A stretch of 64,000 bases of DNA. Origin: Ancistrus triradiatus. Lineage: Eukaryota > Chordata > Actinopteri > Siluriformes > Loricariidae. A program made the translations under genes and the position numbers. Numbering within the stretch: position 1 is the first letter of the stretch; the number at the start of each line of letters is the position of its first letter. The stretch is from NCBI GenBank assembly GCA_025084515.1, contig JAJAGP010000089.1:210001-274000 (forward strand), read 5' to 3'. Shown in pieces: positions 13,411 through 25,234 of this stretch. The notes below the pieces were generated by a model. It searched no databases, was not told where the DNA came from, and worked only from the letters and a program-made list of their open reading frames with translations.

Positions 13411-15279
13411 ATTAAGTGTGTGGGGACTTGAGTGGCAAAGCGGTCTAGTATCTGGATCTGGCTGAGGGAGGGCGGGCAATACAAGGCACCCCTGTGCTGC
13501 TGCTGCAGGTTCCATCCTGATCCAGGGTCGATCTCCTGTTCTCTCTGTTAATGAGCTTCCCCCATATTTTAATTATTATGTCTGAAATATATGATTTAGA
13601 ATGGCCAAAAGGTCATTCAATGTGTACTGACCACTTAAACCAGAAAACACAAGTGTTGGTTAATACTCTGCTTTTGTGCCTTTAAGCCTGCTCTGACTCT
13701 TATGAATGAGTTCTGTTCTTTTCCTCGTTTCCACGTTCAAATGATTGTCCGTGGTAGCAGTTTATGGGATACAGCTGTGACAGATGTTGAATAAACACCG
13801 GACTATTCCTTTAACGACCACATGCGAACAGTGACAGGGCACACTGAGGAAGAGCCAGAGGAAGATGATCATGGTAGAAGAATCCATGTTCCGTCGCCCA
13901 CGTTCCTGCAGAGTCGCTTCGGTGAGTCGGTTTTTTTTAAAAACACAGTTGAAGTTAATCAAGTTTTGATTCTATCTACAAAAAGTCACTATCAAAATGA
14001 AGCGTTCTTAAATAAAAGAGAAACCTGATGTATGTATGGCATATTTATGGTTTATATAACAACAAATCAGTTACGAATCGTTTCAACTAATGGAGTCGTT
14101 TAACAAACCGAATCTCACTGGGGGAGGAGAGCTGGAAAAAGAGTCTTCTATCACACAGACACAGGGATTTGGGGATACAGGAGGGGGAGACGACGGCATA
14201 AAACCCCCTAAACTTGATGAAACACATTTCTGGTGCTTAGGGTAAGTAATTATTCGGTCAGTTAAAACTTTTGACGTGTTATTCAAGTTTAGATTCGGTT
14301 ATTTAGCTTCTCTGGTTGTATGAGGAGTTCGTCCGACCAGGAGACTATTGTAACCGTGTAACGCTCGGTTCATCCGAATTTGCTCAGTATTTTATTAACG
14401 TGTTTGTCTGGTTTTGCACCCGACAACTTTTTAAAGGCTCTTCAGAATAACATTTAATGTCGTGCAGTCTCTGAGGAGCCCCTGACGCGACAAATCGAAA
14501 CGTCTGAAATCCCATACTACCGTACTAAGTAGTAAGCCAAGTGAGTACGCTCTAGATACGCGTTACCCTTAAAGCGTACTATTTTTACATACTAGCTAGT
14601 ATACAAGTGCCTCGTACCTCAGTGTTGATGCCTGTTTGTATGCTGAAAACAAGCACGGATTTAGTGCGTATTCTTTTAAACGACCGTTTAAAGCAAAATT
14701 GTGGAGCTAAGCAGGAGCAGTTGTCGATTTTTAATGGAATAGTAAGCAAAGAGCAAGTGACGGTAATCAAACTCACCTACAGAGTTTGACTAAATCTATC
14801 GTATAAGTCATGGAAGTCGGTTTATCAGGGAATTACTCGCACCCCGACAGAGATCCTTTAATCACAGATCCTACGCCGTACTTAAGGGTAGGTACTAGGT
14901 TCCAGACCTTTTAACCCGGTTACAGTCGACATTTCAGTAGGGTCAGTGCGTTTAAAGACCAGACATGAGTCACCCAAGGCTTTTAGGTCCACTCTCTGAA
15001 ATGTTACTCAGAAGTGGAAGTGTTGGCTTGTTACCTTGCGCAATCAGATTTGCCTTGGTGCGAGTCAGACATGGAAGAACAAACATGCAGATTATGTAAA
15101 AATAATGGCATCTCCCTGTACAGTTGTGGTTTAGGCAGCTCTGGTGTGAATTAAAACTGCAACACAAACTGTGCGTAGGATTTGTTCGCTCTGTACGTTG
15201 TTCTTATTAATGATCTCGTTGCTGTTTCCTTTGTGTCTCCAGCAGGTCTCCTCTCGCTGGTCAGGACCGCGCTGTGCTC

Positions 15280-18200
15280 ATGGGGTCGTGCGTTTTGCGT
15301 GTGAGCGTGGCCGGCGTTTTGCTGTGCCTGTACGTGTGTGTGCCGTCGGTAAGTTCATGTCTCATAATCAGCGAGGTGAACAGTGATAACCCCAGCCACG
15401 ACACACTGGAATTCGTGGAGCTCTTTTCTCTCTCCGGTGGCGGCGCCCCTCTGGACGGTCACACCCTCGTGTTCTACAATGGTAACGGCAACGTGGCGTA
15501 CCGCGTGCTGAGCCTGAACCGCCACGTCACGGATGAGCGCGGGTTCTTCCTGATCGGCTCGGCCGAGCTCACCCCGTCGCCCGCCATCGGCCTCCCGGAC
15601 GGCACGGTCCAGAACGGCCCGGACGCCATCGCTCTGTACGGGCCGTCCTGGACGCCCGTGATGGAAGGCGGTAGCGTGTCCGCTGTGGGGCTGCTGGACG
15701 CCGTGGTCTACACGTCTCGCCGGGGACAGGCGTCCGCCGACAAGCTGGCACAGGTTCTCACGCCCGGGTCCAAACCCTATTTTGAATACGAGCAGTTTAT
15801 AGAGGGGGACGAGTCCATCCAGAGGTGCTGGCTCTCCGATAATCTGTACACCTTTCAAAATGGCCCTCCGACACCAGGACGGGCCAACGACTGTCAGCGC
15901 CCAGGCCCCGCCCACCTATGGATTAACAGGATCCAACTGGGCGGGGCGAGGCCGACGGGGCAGGTGGAGCTCACTGTGGGTACAGTGAAGGGACCGGTAA
16001 CTGTGGTCGTGTATGATGTGAGGACGGACACGGTGAGGACCAGCGCCGCACTGAAGACTGGCCACGTCGGAAACGTCTCTGTTAAGCTGAACGCAAGTGA
16101 TCTGTCAGGTAACCGAGCATGCTGTTAGACAAGCATCCGAACACACGAGCAGCAGGGCTACTTTTATGTCACGATTTTCCTACAGTTTTCACATTTCTGA
16201 TGTGTAAGCAGTGCAAAACAGCGTACATGTTCTTGTTTTTTAAATGTCAAAACATTTCCTTTTTCGTGTCTGAAGGTGGTATGGCTGTATCTTTAACTCC
16301 GCCTCTTCTTTGCCCTTTCAGACCTGGACGGCTGGGCGCTGGCGGTGTACGAGCAGCCGGCTGCGGACTTCCCGAACGGCAGCCCGCTCAGTCAGGTCCA
16401 GCCCCTGGATGCGTTCGTCTGCAGCGGAGTGAGGAGAGAGCCGAGCCCCAACCTCACAGAGGCCCTCATTCCAGGCAGAAAGCCTCTCCAACTCAGCAGC
16501 AGGTTAAACCTCTCACACACGACACACACACCTAGGGGTGTAACGATGCACCCCGCTCACGATGATTATTTTTATGTTTGGCGAAAGACATTCCCTTTTT
16601 CTGTATTGTAAACAATGGACATCGCCTTTTTTTGTATGTTTTATCTAACAATTAAAGTTTAGTCCCTTGCAGTTAAAAGAAATGTCTAGAAACATCAGGT
16701 TTTACATTGTAAACAAAATGCCCTATTCTATCAGCGCAGTAGTAATGTTTTGGTATCGATTTGCAATCCTAATTCCATTGTATAATTGTACAGTGACACT
16801 GAAGGCGTTCTCTTAAATGATCTCGCTGTAGCCTCACCCTGTGTTAAATATAAATAGCCGAGGGAAAACATTCCTTTACTTCTGAGGAATGACTCAAAAT
16901 GGTGTACTTTTCTTGTGAAAATTCAAGCAAAGAGACATTAGATCGAGGACAGGGTATGCGCCATCTAGTGTTCAAAACTTTAATCGCATAAGATGGCGGT
17001 ATCCGCTTCTGATCTGCGCTGTGCATCCGCAGGTGGTCGGAGGGCGGCGATGCTTATCTGACCCGCTGCGGGGCGGCTCAGTGGGTACGAGATCCCGGTG
17101 TGTTTCAGGTCCACGCTCAGAGGGGCGGGTCCAGCCGCTGCACCTGGTACAACACCTGCCCCTACCTGACAGGTAACACGCAGGCTCTGACTGATATGAC
17201 AGATGGAGACACAGAAGCTGCCCTTTATTCTGTTTACCGTCTCATCCTTTGGCTCTGCAGCCCGGAACGTTACGGGAGATTCCTCAGAGGCGTTCTCGTA
17301 TGCCAATGATGATTTCCTGCTCAGCGAGGTGAACGCGGACTCCCCCGGCTTGACCGAGGACGAAGAGTTCGTGGAACTGTGGCACCCGTCCGGTCGCCAG
17401 ACCTCTCTGGATGGGATCTGGCTCCTGATGTTCAACGGGAACAACGGGAAAATTTACCTAGAACTCGAGCTCTATGGGTACCACACGGACGAGCGGGGCT
17501 TCTTCCTGGTGAGAGGCAGCTCGGTGAAGCTTTTCTACCTGATCCTGATGAGTGCGGTTCAGCCGCTGTGACCTCACTCGGTTCGGCTTTTTTTCCGTTT
17601 GATTCTAGATTGGCAGCGATAAGCTCGAGCCTCAGGTCCGCCTACGGGCGAACAGCATTCAGAACGGCCCCGACGCCATTGCCATATACCGCTCAGAGAC
17701 TTCGCCCTCCAGCGAGGACCTCGCCGTTCCCAAGAAGGGGCTCCTGGATGCCATCGTGTACCGATCCCGAGGCTCTGACAAAGAGGCCGTGGATCTGATC
17801 AGGGAGCTAACGCCGGGGCAGCTCCCCCTGCTGGAAGCCTCCTCTGCCCTCCAGGGGGACCCGAGCCTGACCCGATGCGGACTGAACCGACTTGACCTCA
17901 ACTCCTTTAGAGTAAGTATCGCTGTGCACGAGGGATTTGGGGGTGTGGAGTGATCTAGGGGGGTGTGGTGACGCTATGATACAGGACGTCCTGCCTTCCT
18001 GTAGGTCGCCTCTCGCACACCGTTGCAAGACAACGATTGCCCGCGTCCCCCCGAGGGCCTCCTCATTAACGAGGTGGGTGGAGTCTCGGGAGCGGCGCTC
18101 TCGCCGTCGAGGGTCTTCGTCGAGCTGATCGGACCGCCACGGACCGAGCTGCACGGCCTGGTGGTGGTGCTGTTTGAGGTCGGAGGCGTGAAGCACATTG

Positions 18201-18884
18201 TTCCGCTGGAGGGCAGCGTCAGAAAGAACGGCTTCTACAGCTTAGCCAACGTGTCGAGCGCTGGTAAGTGTGCATGTGCGTGTGTGCGTGTGCGCGCGTG
18301 TGCGCGTGTGCGCGTGTGTGTGTGTGTGCGTGTGCGCGTGTGTGTGCGTGTGCGCGTGTGTGTGCGTGTGCGCGTGTGTGTGTGTGTGCGCGTGTGTGTG
18401 TGTGCAGGGATGCTGGATGCAAATAGAGTTAAATCTCAAATCTATCTCTCAACAACACCATTTTTAGGGCCACTGGATTTCGAAAATAAATTCCTGGTAT
18501 CTTTTAGAATAAAGTCGTAGGATTTTGAGAATAACGTCGTAATATTTCTAAAATAAAATCTTAATATTTCAAGAATAAAGCTGTTATATTTTGAGAATAA
18601 CTCCATAACATTATGAATATAAAGTCATAACATTTTGAGAACAAAGTCGTAATATTTACAGAATAAAATCCTAATATTTTGAGGATAAAATCCTAATATT
18701 TTGAGAATAAAGTCATAATATTTTGAGAATAAAGTTGTAAAATTTCAAGAATAATCTGTAATATTTAAAAAATAAAGCAGTAAAATATTGAGAATAAAGT
18801 CATAATATAACGAGAGTTGAGTCATAGTATTTAGAGAATAAACTTTATTCTTGAAATGTAAGGAATTATTTTCCAGTGGCTGTA

Positions 18885-18963
<79 letters not shown>

Positions 18964-18977
18964 TATATATATATATA

Positions 18978-19018
<41 letters not shown>

Positions 19019-19049
19019 ATATATATATATCTCCCTCTCCCTCTCTCTC

Positions 19050-19081
<32 letters not shown>

Positions 19082-19946
19082 TCTTTAGATCAGACTTTTC
19101 CCGCCGTGGCGTCTCTCGCCGCCGTCTGGTTGTGTTACGGCCTGCCGAGCATCTGCAGCAGCAACTCGAAGATCCAGGACGTGATCGTTCTCTCTGACGA
19201 CCCCGGTCTGCTCCCCTTTCTACATGGCATTACCCATCAGTACATGCCCCCCGTGCCCAGGTTTGTGTACCGTGTGGGTGTGAGAACTCTGAAAGTGTGA
19301 TCCTGAGTGACCTGCGTGTTTGTTTTGCGTAGCTTCGACTCTGTTTCTCGATGCTCAATGGAAGGATCTGCCGTCTGGACCGCGTCCAACTCCACGCCCG
19401 GCCACCAAAACCTGTGCCCAAGCTCCGCCTACTCAACCGCCGTGGACCTGTGTCTGCAGCCTGAGCACAACACTCTCCCGAGTACGGAAAACATCCTTCA
19501 TTTGCTCACCTAACCAAGTACAGGCAGTTTGAGGGGGCGTGGCCTATGATGGGTATCAGTCCCGGTGGAGGAGGTGTGTCCTGTGTGTATTGGTCACTGT
19601 GAAGGGGCGTGGCCTATGTGTTTCAGTCCAAGTAAAGGAGGTGTGGCCTGTGATGTGATTCAGGCCCAGTGAAGGAGGCGTGGCCTGGGTGTCCCCATTT
19701 CTTTTGTACAAGCAAGATTTTATTTATTTTATTTTATTTTAATTAAATCAAGCCCGTTGTTTACAGGTACAATAAAGTAATAATACAGTATAAAGGATCA
19801 AATATAAAATAGAATATAAACAATAATACTCATTTTAATAATAAAATTATCCGAACTCTCACACACAGATTGTACTGTGGAAGAACTTGCTGCGTTCTTG
19901 GACCTTTCCTGTCAGTGTGGGATTTCGGGTTTTCATCTCACAGGTA

Positions 19947-19986
<40 letters not shown>

Positions 19987-20965
19987 ATCCCATTTATCCC
20001 TCGTTCCTTATTCCCATTCATACCCTGTACCGTGTGTGTGTGTGTTAGGAGTGAACATGACCTGCGTATCAGAGAGTGTGTACGTGCAGGGCGCTATACT
20101 CGCACTGTCTGAACACCAGAGGGAGCAAGTGGTCCAGACTCTGCACGCCACAGATACACACTCCTGCAGCGCCGCCCAGGAGAAGCTCATTCATCACGGT
20201 ACACACACAAACACACACACGCTTAGATTTAATTCATGTTAATGTAGGATTTAGTGGTGTGCGATACCGCGATTAAATGTAGTATCGATCCGATACCAAG
20301 TACATCCCGGGCCCGTATCGCCGATACCCATAACCGATACTTTTTACTGATAAAAGCAGCTTATACTTTCATATCAGGAGGGAGCAGTGTGTCATGATTT
20401 ATGAGATGCATCTATCATCAATCTGCAAATTCCAAATACATCTTCATGATCACGTAATGATTTTGTGTGGTTTTTTTTGTTTTGTTTTGTTTTGTTTTGG
20501 AAATATAAGTAAATGTTATTAGCTTAATGAACTAAATTTGCAGGTGTGGATTCTGCACAAAATGACGATTGGGGAACAACGAATAATTTAACCTTTTTTT
20601 CTTCAGTCTTCAGTTTTTTGCTCAGAAACAGTTATATACATTTACATTTACAGCATTTAGCAGACGCCCTTATCCAGAGCGACTTACAATTGGTACAGTC
20701 TTACTATCCAAGCAATTGTGGGTTAAGGGTCTTGCTCAAGGACCCAACAGTGGCAGCTTGGCAGAGGTGGGATTTGAACCCTGGACCTTCTGATCCATAG
20801 TCCAGTACCTTACCCACTAGACTACCACAGTCCCTATATAATGATGTTACATCATTTATCCCTTTGGTTCCATGTCGTCTCTGGCTTTTAAAAAAATTAT
20901 TACTGGAGAACAAACATTTTAAAGCTTTTCAAAATGTTCTTTTTTAGATAATAATAAAAATTATA

Positions 20966-21004
<39 letters not shown>

Positions 21005-21331
21005 ACATAGAGGAGCAAAACTGAAACTAAAGTATTGATCCCATCACGCTAGTATCGATCCGATACCAACACCAACACTGGACTCGATATTATCGATAGT
21101 TGGATTAATTTTCGTGCTCCGTCAGAGTCGCCGCTGTGGCTGCAGGTGGGGCTGGTGGTGACGGTGGTGCTGCTGTGCGCGTTAGGAGGAGCCATTTTCT
21201 TCTACCTGTACAAGAAGAAGTAAGGAACATTTCCCTCTGTTATTAGAATAGTGTCTTATTAGATTTTAACAGCCTGAAGTATGAATCAGACCTGTTTTAT
21301 TCTGAATGTAAATAACAGGATGAACACATTT

Positions 21332-21395
<64 letters not shown>

Positions 21396-21461
21396 CACAG
21401 ACGGCCCCAAGACTACTATTCGATGGAGCTGAATGAACACGAAGCGTCAATGGATCTCTAG
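15280..21461 (+). CDS. Type I membrane protein with three extracellular lamin-tail-like repeats; 12 exons, unnamed
   Basis: I do not recognise a named gene. Predicted exons: 15280-16108, 16322-16502, 17033-17172, 17261-17508, 17609-17911, 18005-18263, 19089-19260, 19333-19481, 19869-19943, 20049-20198, 21126-21219, 21401-21461. All junctions are GT-AG and in phase, giving 886 residues and a TAG stop. Residues 1-26 form a signal peptide. LTD-like repeats lie at about 27-204, 396-567 and 582-700; each has an (I/L)xEV start, a FVEL strand and, in the first two, TDERGFFL, QNGPDAIA and LLDA(V/I)VY. Cys-rich linkers follow repeats 1 and 3, with several N-glycosylation sequons. A membrane helix at about 842-863 is followed by a Lys stop-transfer and a roughly 23-residue tail with a YYSM (YxxPhi-type) motif. 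Function unknown; surface adhesion or binding is a guess. Confidence 0.85.
16533..17010 (+). mobile_element. Non-autonomous DNA transposon copy in intron 2 of the LTD gene
   Basis: Starts with taggggtgtaacgatgca and later contains ctagtgttcaaa followed by aatcgcat.agatg. The same two landmarks, in the same order, occur in the rhot2-intron copy at 62654-63035. The start resembles hAT-type termini of fish elements. The right end is uncertain and lies close to the acceptor of exon 3 (17033). No transposase is present. Confidence 0.6.
18270..18405. repeat. (GT)n/(GTGC)n microsatellite just after a 5' splice site
   Basis: Alternating gtgtgc and gtgtgt units beginning a few bases after the donor of exon 6 (18263) of the LTD gene. 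Confidence 0.9.
18485..18875. repeat. Degenerate tandem repeat (agaataaagtcataatattttg-like)
   Basis: About 15 imperfect copies of a roughly 22-25 bp unit containing agaataaagtc and ataatatttt. It fills much of intron 6 of the LTD gene. Many units carry AATAAA by chance, a poly(A)-signal-like word. Confidence 0.8.
18886..19080. repeat. (AT)n then (CT)n microsatellite before exon 7
   Basis: About 145 bp of nearly pure (AT)n followed by a roughly 50-bp (CT)n run. The CT run forms the polypyrimidine tract of the 3' splice site at 19088/19089. Confidence 0.95.
19530..19695. repeat. Degenerate GC-rich minisatellite (ggcgtggcct core)
   Basis: Four or so imperfect units of about 40-50 bp sharing gg(c/t)gtggcct and a cagtcc or caggccc word, in intron 8 of the LTD gene. 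Confidence 0.7.
20250..21110. mobile_element. Transposon-like block with an 18-bp direct terminal repeat, SINE nested inside
   Basis: AGTATCGATCCGATACCA occurs exactly at 20281-20298 and again at 21051-21068, with similar gatacc/tatcgat words around both. The block fills most of intron 10 of the LTD gene and holds a SINE at 20634-20838. Such cgatacc-rich ends are common in fish DNA transposons; family not assigned and no coding sequence. Confidence 0.6.
20634..20838 (-). mobile_element. tRNA-derived SINE, minus strand
   Basis: Read on the minus strand, the head (near 20838) has an A-box-like tagtgggtaaggt and a B-box-like ggttcaaatccc, as in tRNA-derived SINEs. The tail reads tcgctctggataagggcgtc then tgctaaatg and ends in gtaaatgtaaatg. 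This tail is one of the most widespread SINE tails in ray-finned fish. Confidence 0.8.
21334..21394. repeat. (GT)n microsatellite before the last LTD-gene exon
   Basis: About 60 bp of (GT)n ending 6 bp before the acceptor at 21400/21401. Confidence 0.95.
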
Positions 21462-21464
21462 TTA

Positions 21465-21500
<36 letters not shown>

Positions 21501-22329
21501 TGCTTTTTAAAGGGAGTCTATTTTTTGTACCATAACTAATTTTTTTTTTTTAGATTTGCCCTCCATAAGTGCTTTTTGCGGTACTGCCATACTGTTACTA
21601 ATGGTACGCTCTTATTTTATAAACAGGAGATTATAAGCAGTGTATGGCCAAAAGTATCTGGACACCCTTAGTATTTGACTTGACTCTTTTTTTTATTCTT
21701 TTGTCAATTTCATCCTCCTGTGTCCAGATACCCTTTAAGTCTTACCCACCAAAGGGCCACCCCAGGCCCCGCTGTCACTGGCACACATGGAGTAAATCAC
21801 ACCAGAACTGGGCTCTAGGGCAGTGGAAGTCCAGCGAGGGCTTGTTTTTAGCAGATACTGAATCAGTGGTCCGTTTCTCAGGCGCTCGAGTGGAAGTTGT
21901 GTCTCTGAGGCTCACCCCAGGTCCCCACGGTAGAGGGCCTGTGAATTAGGCTGCTGCGCAACTTAAAAACATAATAGTACTCCTGCTTTAAGTTTACAGA
22001 GTAACAGATTGCACCTTTAATAGGTTAACTGGAATATTCCGCTTAGTGTACCTTTAATTTCCCGGGCCGGGCCGGAAAGCGCGTACGGCTTTTATTCCCT
22101 ACTTTATTAAGCCACTACTCTGCATTGTTATTGTAAATAATACGGATTGTTTACAGGTGTGTGTTTTTGGCGCGTGCCCTATCCAGCATGATCTCAGGGT
22201 GGAAGCTGTGTGTGTGTGTGTGTGTGTGTGTGTGTTGGGGCCATGGGCTTCGAGCCCAGAGTTGTGCGTGCACTAATGCGGTCGTGTGCAAGAGTTTAGG
22301 CGCCCCTGATCAGAAGGACTTTGTTTCTA

Positions 22330-22335
22330 AATAAA
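22330..22335 (+). terminator. Candidate poly(A) signal of the LTD gene
   Basis: AATAAA about 870 nt past the TAG stop at 21461. It is the first perfect signal seen downstream, so the 3' UTR would be about 0.9 kb and would contain two (GT)n runs. Not proven. Confidence 0.4.
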
Positions 22336-22419
22336 AGCTTTTCTAAATGAAGCACTGTGTTTTTTTTTGTTTGTTTACGTTTTTGAACCTACCTACATGC
22401 TCACTAGAATAGTATTACA

Positions 22420-22422
22420 AGT

Positions 22423-22454
<32 letters not shown>

Positions 22455-22681
22455 TGCTGCGGCCTGCGAGACAGGAAGAGCAGAAGGTGTGACAGGAAGA
22501 CGAAACGAAAGAGAGACAGAGAAGAAGAGGGAGAGAGAGAAAAAGCTGAAAGAAAGAGAGAGTGAAACAAAGAGAAAGAACGAGAGAGAGAGAGATCAGG
22601 AACGAAGGAAGCAGATGCCGGAGGATGAAGCTTAGAAAGAGCAGAGGAACTAAACCAAACACACAAGGTAGAACTAGTGTA

Positions 22682-22720
<39 letters not shown>
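22420..22720. repeat. (GT)n runs flanking a purine-rich (GA/AAAG) block
   Basis: (GT)n at about 22421-22447 and 22690-22713, with a GAGA/AAAG-rich purine tract between them. No coding potential recognised. Confidence 0.8.
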
Positions 22721-22725
<5 letters not shown>

Positions 22726-23059
22726 TGTTTTCTCGTTGTTAAAAGTATTTACTCTTTTAATATCGTCAGTCTTTCAGCAAGGTCAGGTAACCAGGAGTTT
22801 GAGTTTGCAGACATCATGTGGTTGGATTTATCTCCTAAAACACGAGGGTGAACCTCCTGCACTCCCGCCTGACCTGAGAGTCCGTTTGATGCTAGTTACA
22901 TAGGACTGTGCAGAAGTTTTAAGCCACCATTAGATTAGACATACCAGTGTTTTAGCAGTGCTAGAATGACTAGGTGTAAATATTTTATCATTATTTCAAC
23001 CACAACCAGAAGACACAGGAAATTTTCTATGCAGTATTAAAAACTGTATACATATATGC

Positions 23060-23990
23060 TCATTATACTGTTGATAAATCCAATGGTGGCCTAAGACTTT
23101 TGCCCAGCACTGTAGATGCACGTTCGCTTAACAGCCAATCCTGCCATGTCCACCTTTATCTGAGACTCTGGTAACCTAAAGCATGTACTTTTTTATGTTA
23201 GAGATATAAAAGGATATAATCGGACCAATTTAATTTAATCGTGACACTAAGGTTTTCCTGCAACAAATCACCAGCAGAACGCGCTTCTCACTTCGTAATA
23301 GTTCGGTAAACAGGGTGGCACCTTGGCGCAGTGGGTAGCTCTGCCACCTCACAGCTCCAGGGCTTTAATCCTGGCAGCTACCGGTGTGGATTTTGCATGT
23401 TCTCCCATGTCTGTATGTTTCCTATCAAAAGACCAAAGACAGGCTTTAACACCAAATCTAACAGTGGCCTAAGACTTTTGCACAGTTTTAACACCTAATC
23501 CTGACATATCCACCTTTGTCTGAAACTTTTTTAATATAAAAAGCAATTATTTTTTTATATATGTATGGATTTGTGTCGTAAAAAAATTAAAATATAAAAT
23601 TGGCCCGATTTAATCCTGAGTAATCGTGTCCCTAAAAAGCTTTCCTGGTAAAAATCACCAACAGAACGCGTTTCTCACTTTGTAGTAGTTCGGTAAACAG
23701 GGTGGCACCTTGGCACAGTGGTTAGCTGAGTCGCCTCAGAGCTTCAGAGCTCGGGTTCTAATCCTGCCTGCTACTGGTGTGGATTTTGTATGTTCTCCAT
23801 GTGTCTGCATGGGTTTCCTATCACGTTCCAAAGACGGGCGTTAGGTCGATTGCTTTGGATGTTTGTGAGTGTGTGTGCCCTGGGATGGACTGGCACCCTG
23901 TCCCAGGTGGTGCCCTGTGATTAGGTGGACATGAGAAGTGAATGACTGAGTAAAAATAAAGTAACTAAAGTTTAAAGCTTAACTCCCTTG
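23060..23990 (+). mobile_element. Two tandem copies of a SINE-containing block
   Basis: A unit of about 370-380 bp appears twice. Matching landmarks are gtggcctaagacttttgc (near 23084 and 23465), tccacctt.tctga (near 23150 and 23510), and ttcggtaaacagggtggcac (near 23302 and 23688). Each copy runs into a tRNA-like SINE with a g(c/t)gcagtgg.tagct A-box-like word. The second continues further (gggatggactggcaccctgt) to about 23990 and looks DANA/Mermaid-like. The copies differ at many sites, so the duplication is old. Confidence 0.7.
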
Positions 23991-23999
23991 TCAAGTGCA

Positions 24000-25042
24000 G
24001 AAGTGCCAAAGGAGAACATAAAGTTTTAGACCATCCCCAAAACGTTATGGGTGCCAGAACTTTTGCGTTAGCCATATATCTGAAAAACAGTCAGAGCTTT
24101 GGATGGACCAGACGATCAGCGGGTCTAACGGAGGCTCCATATTTCTGCACGCTAATCAGAGAAGTTTGTGAACCCTTCGGCGATGGCATGTCGTGCCGTA
24201 ACCATGGTGACGCTGTGTTTGCTGACGCGTGTGGTTTATGCGGTTTTTGCGAGGTTATGGCCCGTCTAGTGCTTCGGCGTCTCGTACCTCGATGCTTGGC
24301 GATGTCATCGAAGGCTGCAGGAGGGCAGAGTGCACCCGAAGCCGCAGGGGTTACAGAGAAATTTTGTGACGAGTTTTTCCAAACATGAAACCTGCCCTAT
24401 TTATCCACTGGGCTGGCACGCCAAGACGCCCTGGATGGCATGCGGGCATTAACGTATAGCTCTGTTATAGAAGCGACCCTAATGATATGCCCCGGAGAGC
24501 ATGGCACGGACGTAAGCGTGCCCTGAATGGCCTTTGCAGAGCTGGGTTGGGGTCGTCGTTGCAGATCCCTGTCCGTCTTCCCCCTCTGAGACCAAGCAAA
24601 ACAAATCTGGGACTGGAACCCTGTTATTGACGTTGGCATGGTAGCGTATTAGACTCCAGTGCCACCCGAGTGCCTGTTTTTCTCATGCCTCCACTCTTTT
24701 TCATTCGTTATGGCGACTAAAACTCGAAGCGCCCAATTCCCTGATAACTCTCAGATACAGTCTGTCGTGTCTGTATGTGACGCCTGACCTGGCTGTAAGG
24801 CACCTCTGGGTGGCACTGGGTACCCTTAGACTATGATAACTTGTCCATACTTGGCCACCCCAATTACCGAGGTCTAGAAGATTGTGATGCTATGCAGGTC
24901 TGATTGGGATCCTGCCGTTTCTAACGATCCTACTTCCATTAAAACAGAGGCCTGGATCCGATGGACTGCCCCGTAGTGAACGACTGACTCCAGGAACACA
25001 CACACACACACACACATACACAGGTACAGCATACACACTGGG
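24000..25042. other. Intergenic/5' region of nlrc3
   Basis: About 1 kb with no recognisable coding exon. It may contain the nlrc3 promoter or non-coding first exons. A (CA)n run lies at about 24996-25018. Confidence 0.4.
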
Positions 25043-25200
25043 ATGGATAGGAACTCCCAAATTCCTTGGCAGGACGACTGCTACATGGTTCTGCAGTCCA
25101 CGTCTCTGAAAGCAGGAACTCACAAGAAGATGGAGGGTAAGAACACGCCCACCATTAGAGTTATCACCTACGCAGTAATGATCGCAGATAATGTAATAAC

Positions 25201-25234
<34 letters not shown>

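Larger units (their letters stand above)
9970..15279. other. Intergenic region between divergent genes
   Basis: About 5.3 kb between the sbk1 promoter and the start of the LTD-repeat gene. It holds AT-rich DNA, several simple repeats annotated separately, and no exon I can support. Palindromic tact/agta-rich sequence near 14500-14600 may be a decayed transposon. A non-coding first exon of the plus-strand gene could lie near 15150-15245, where an aggt junction precedes the coding start, but I cannot show it. Confidence 0.5.

Noticed and set aside
13815..14030. Small acidic open frame (MRTVTGHTEEEPEEDDHGRR...)
   Set aside because: Short, no family recognised and no matching exon nearby; not supported as a gene.
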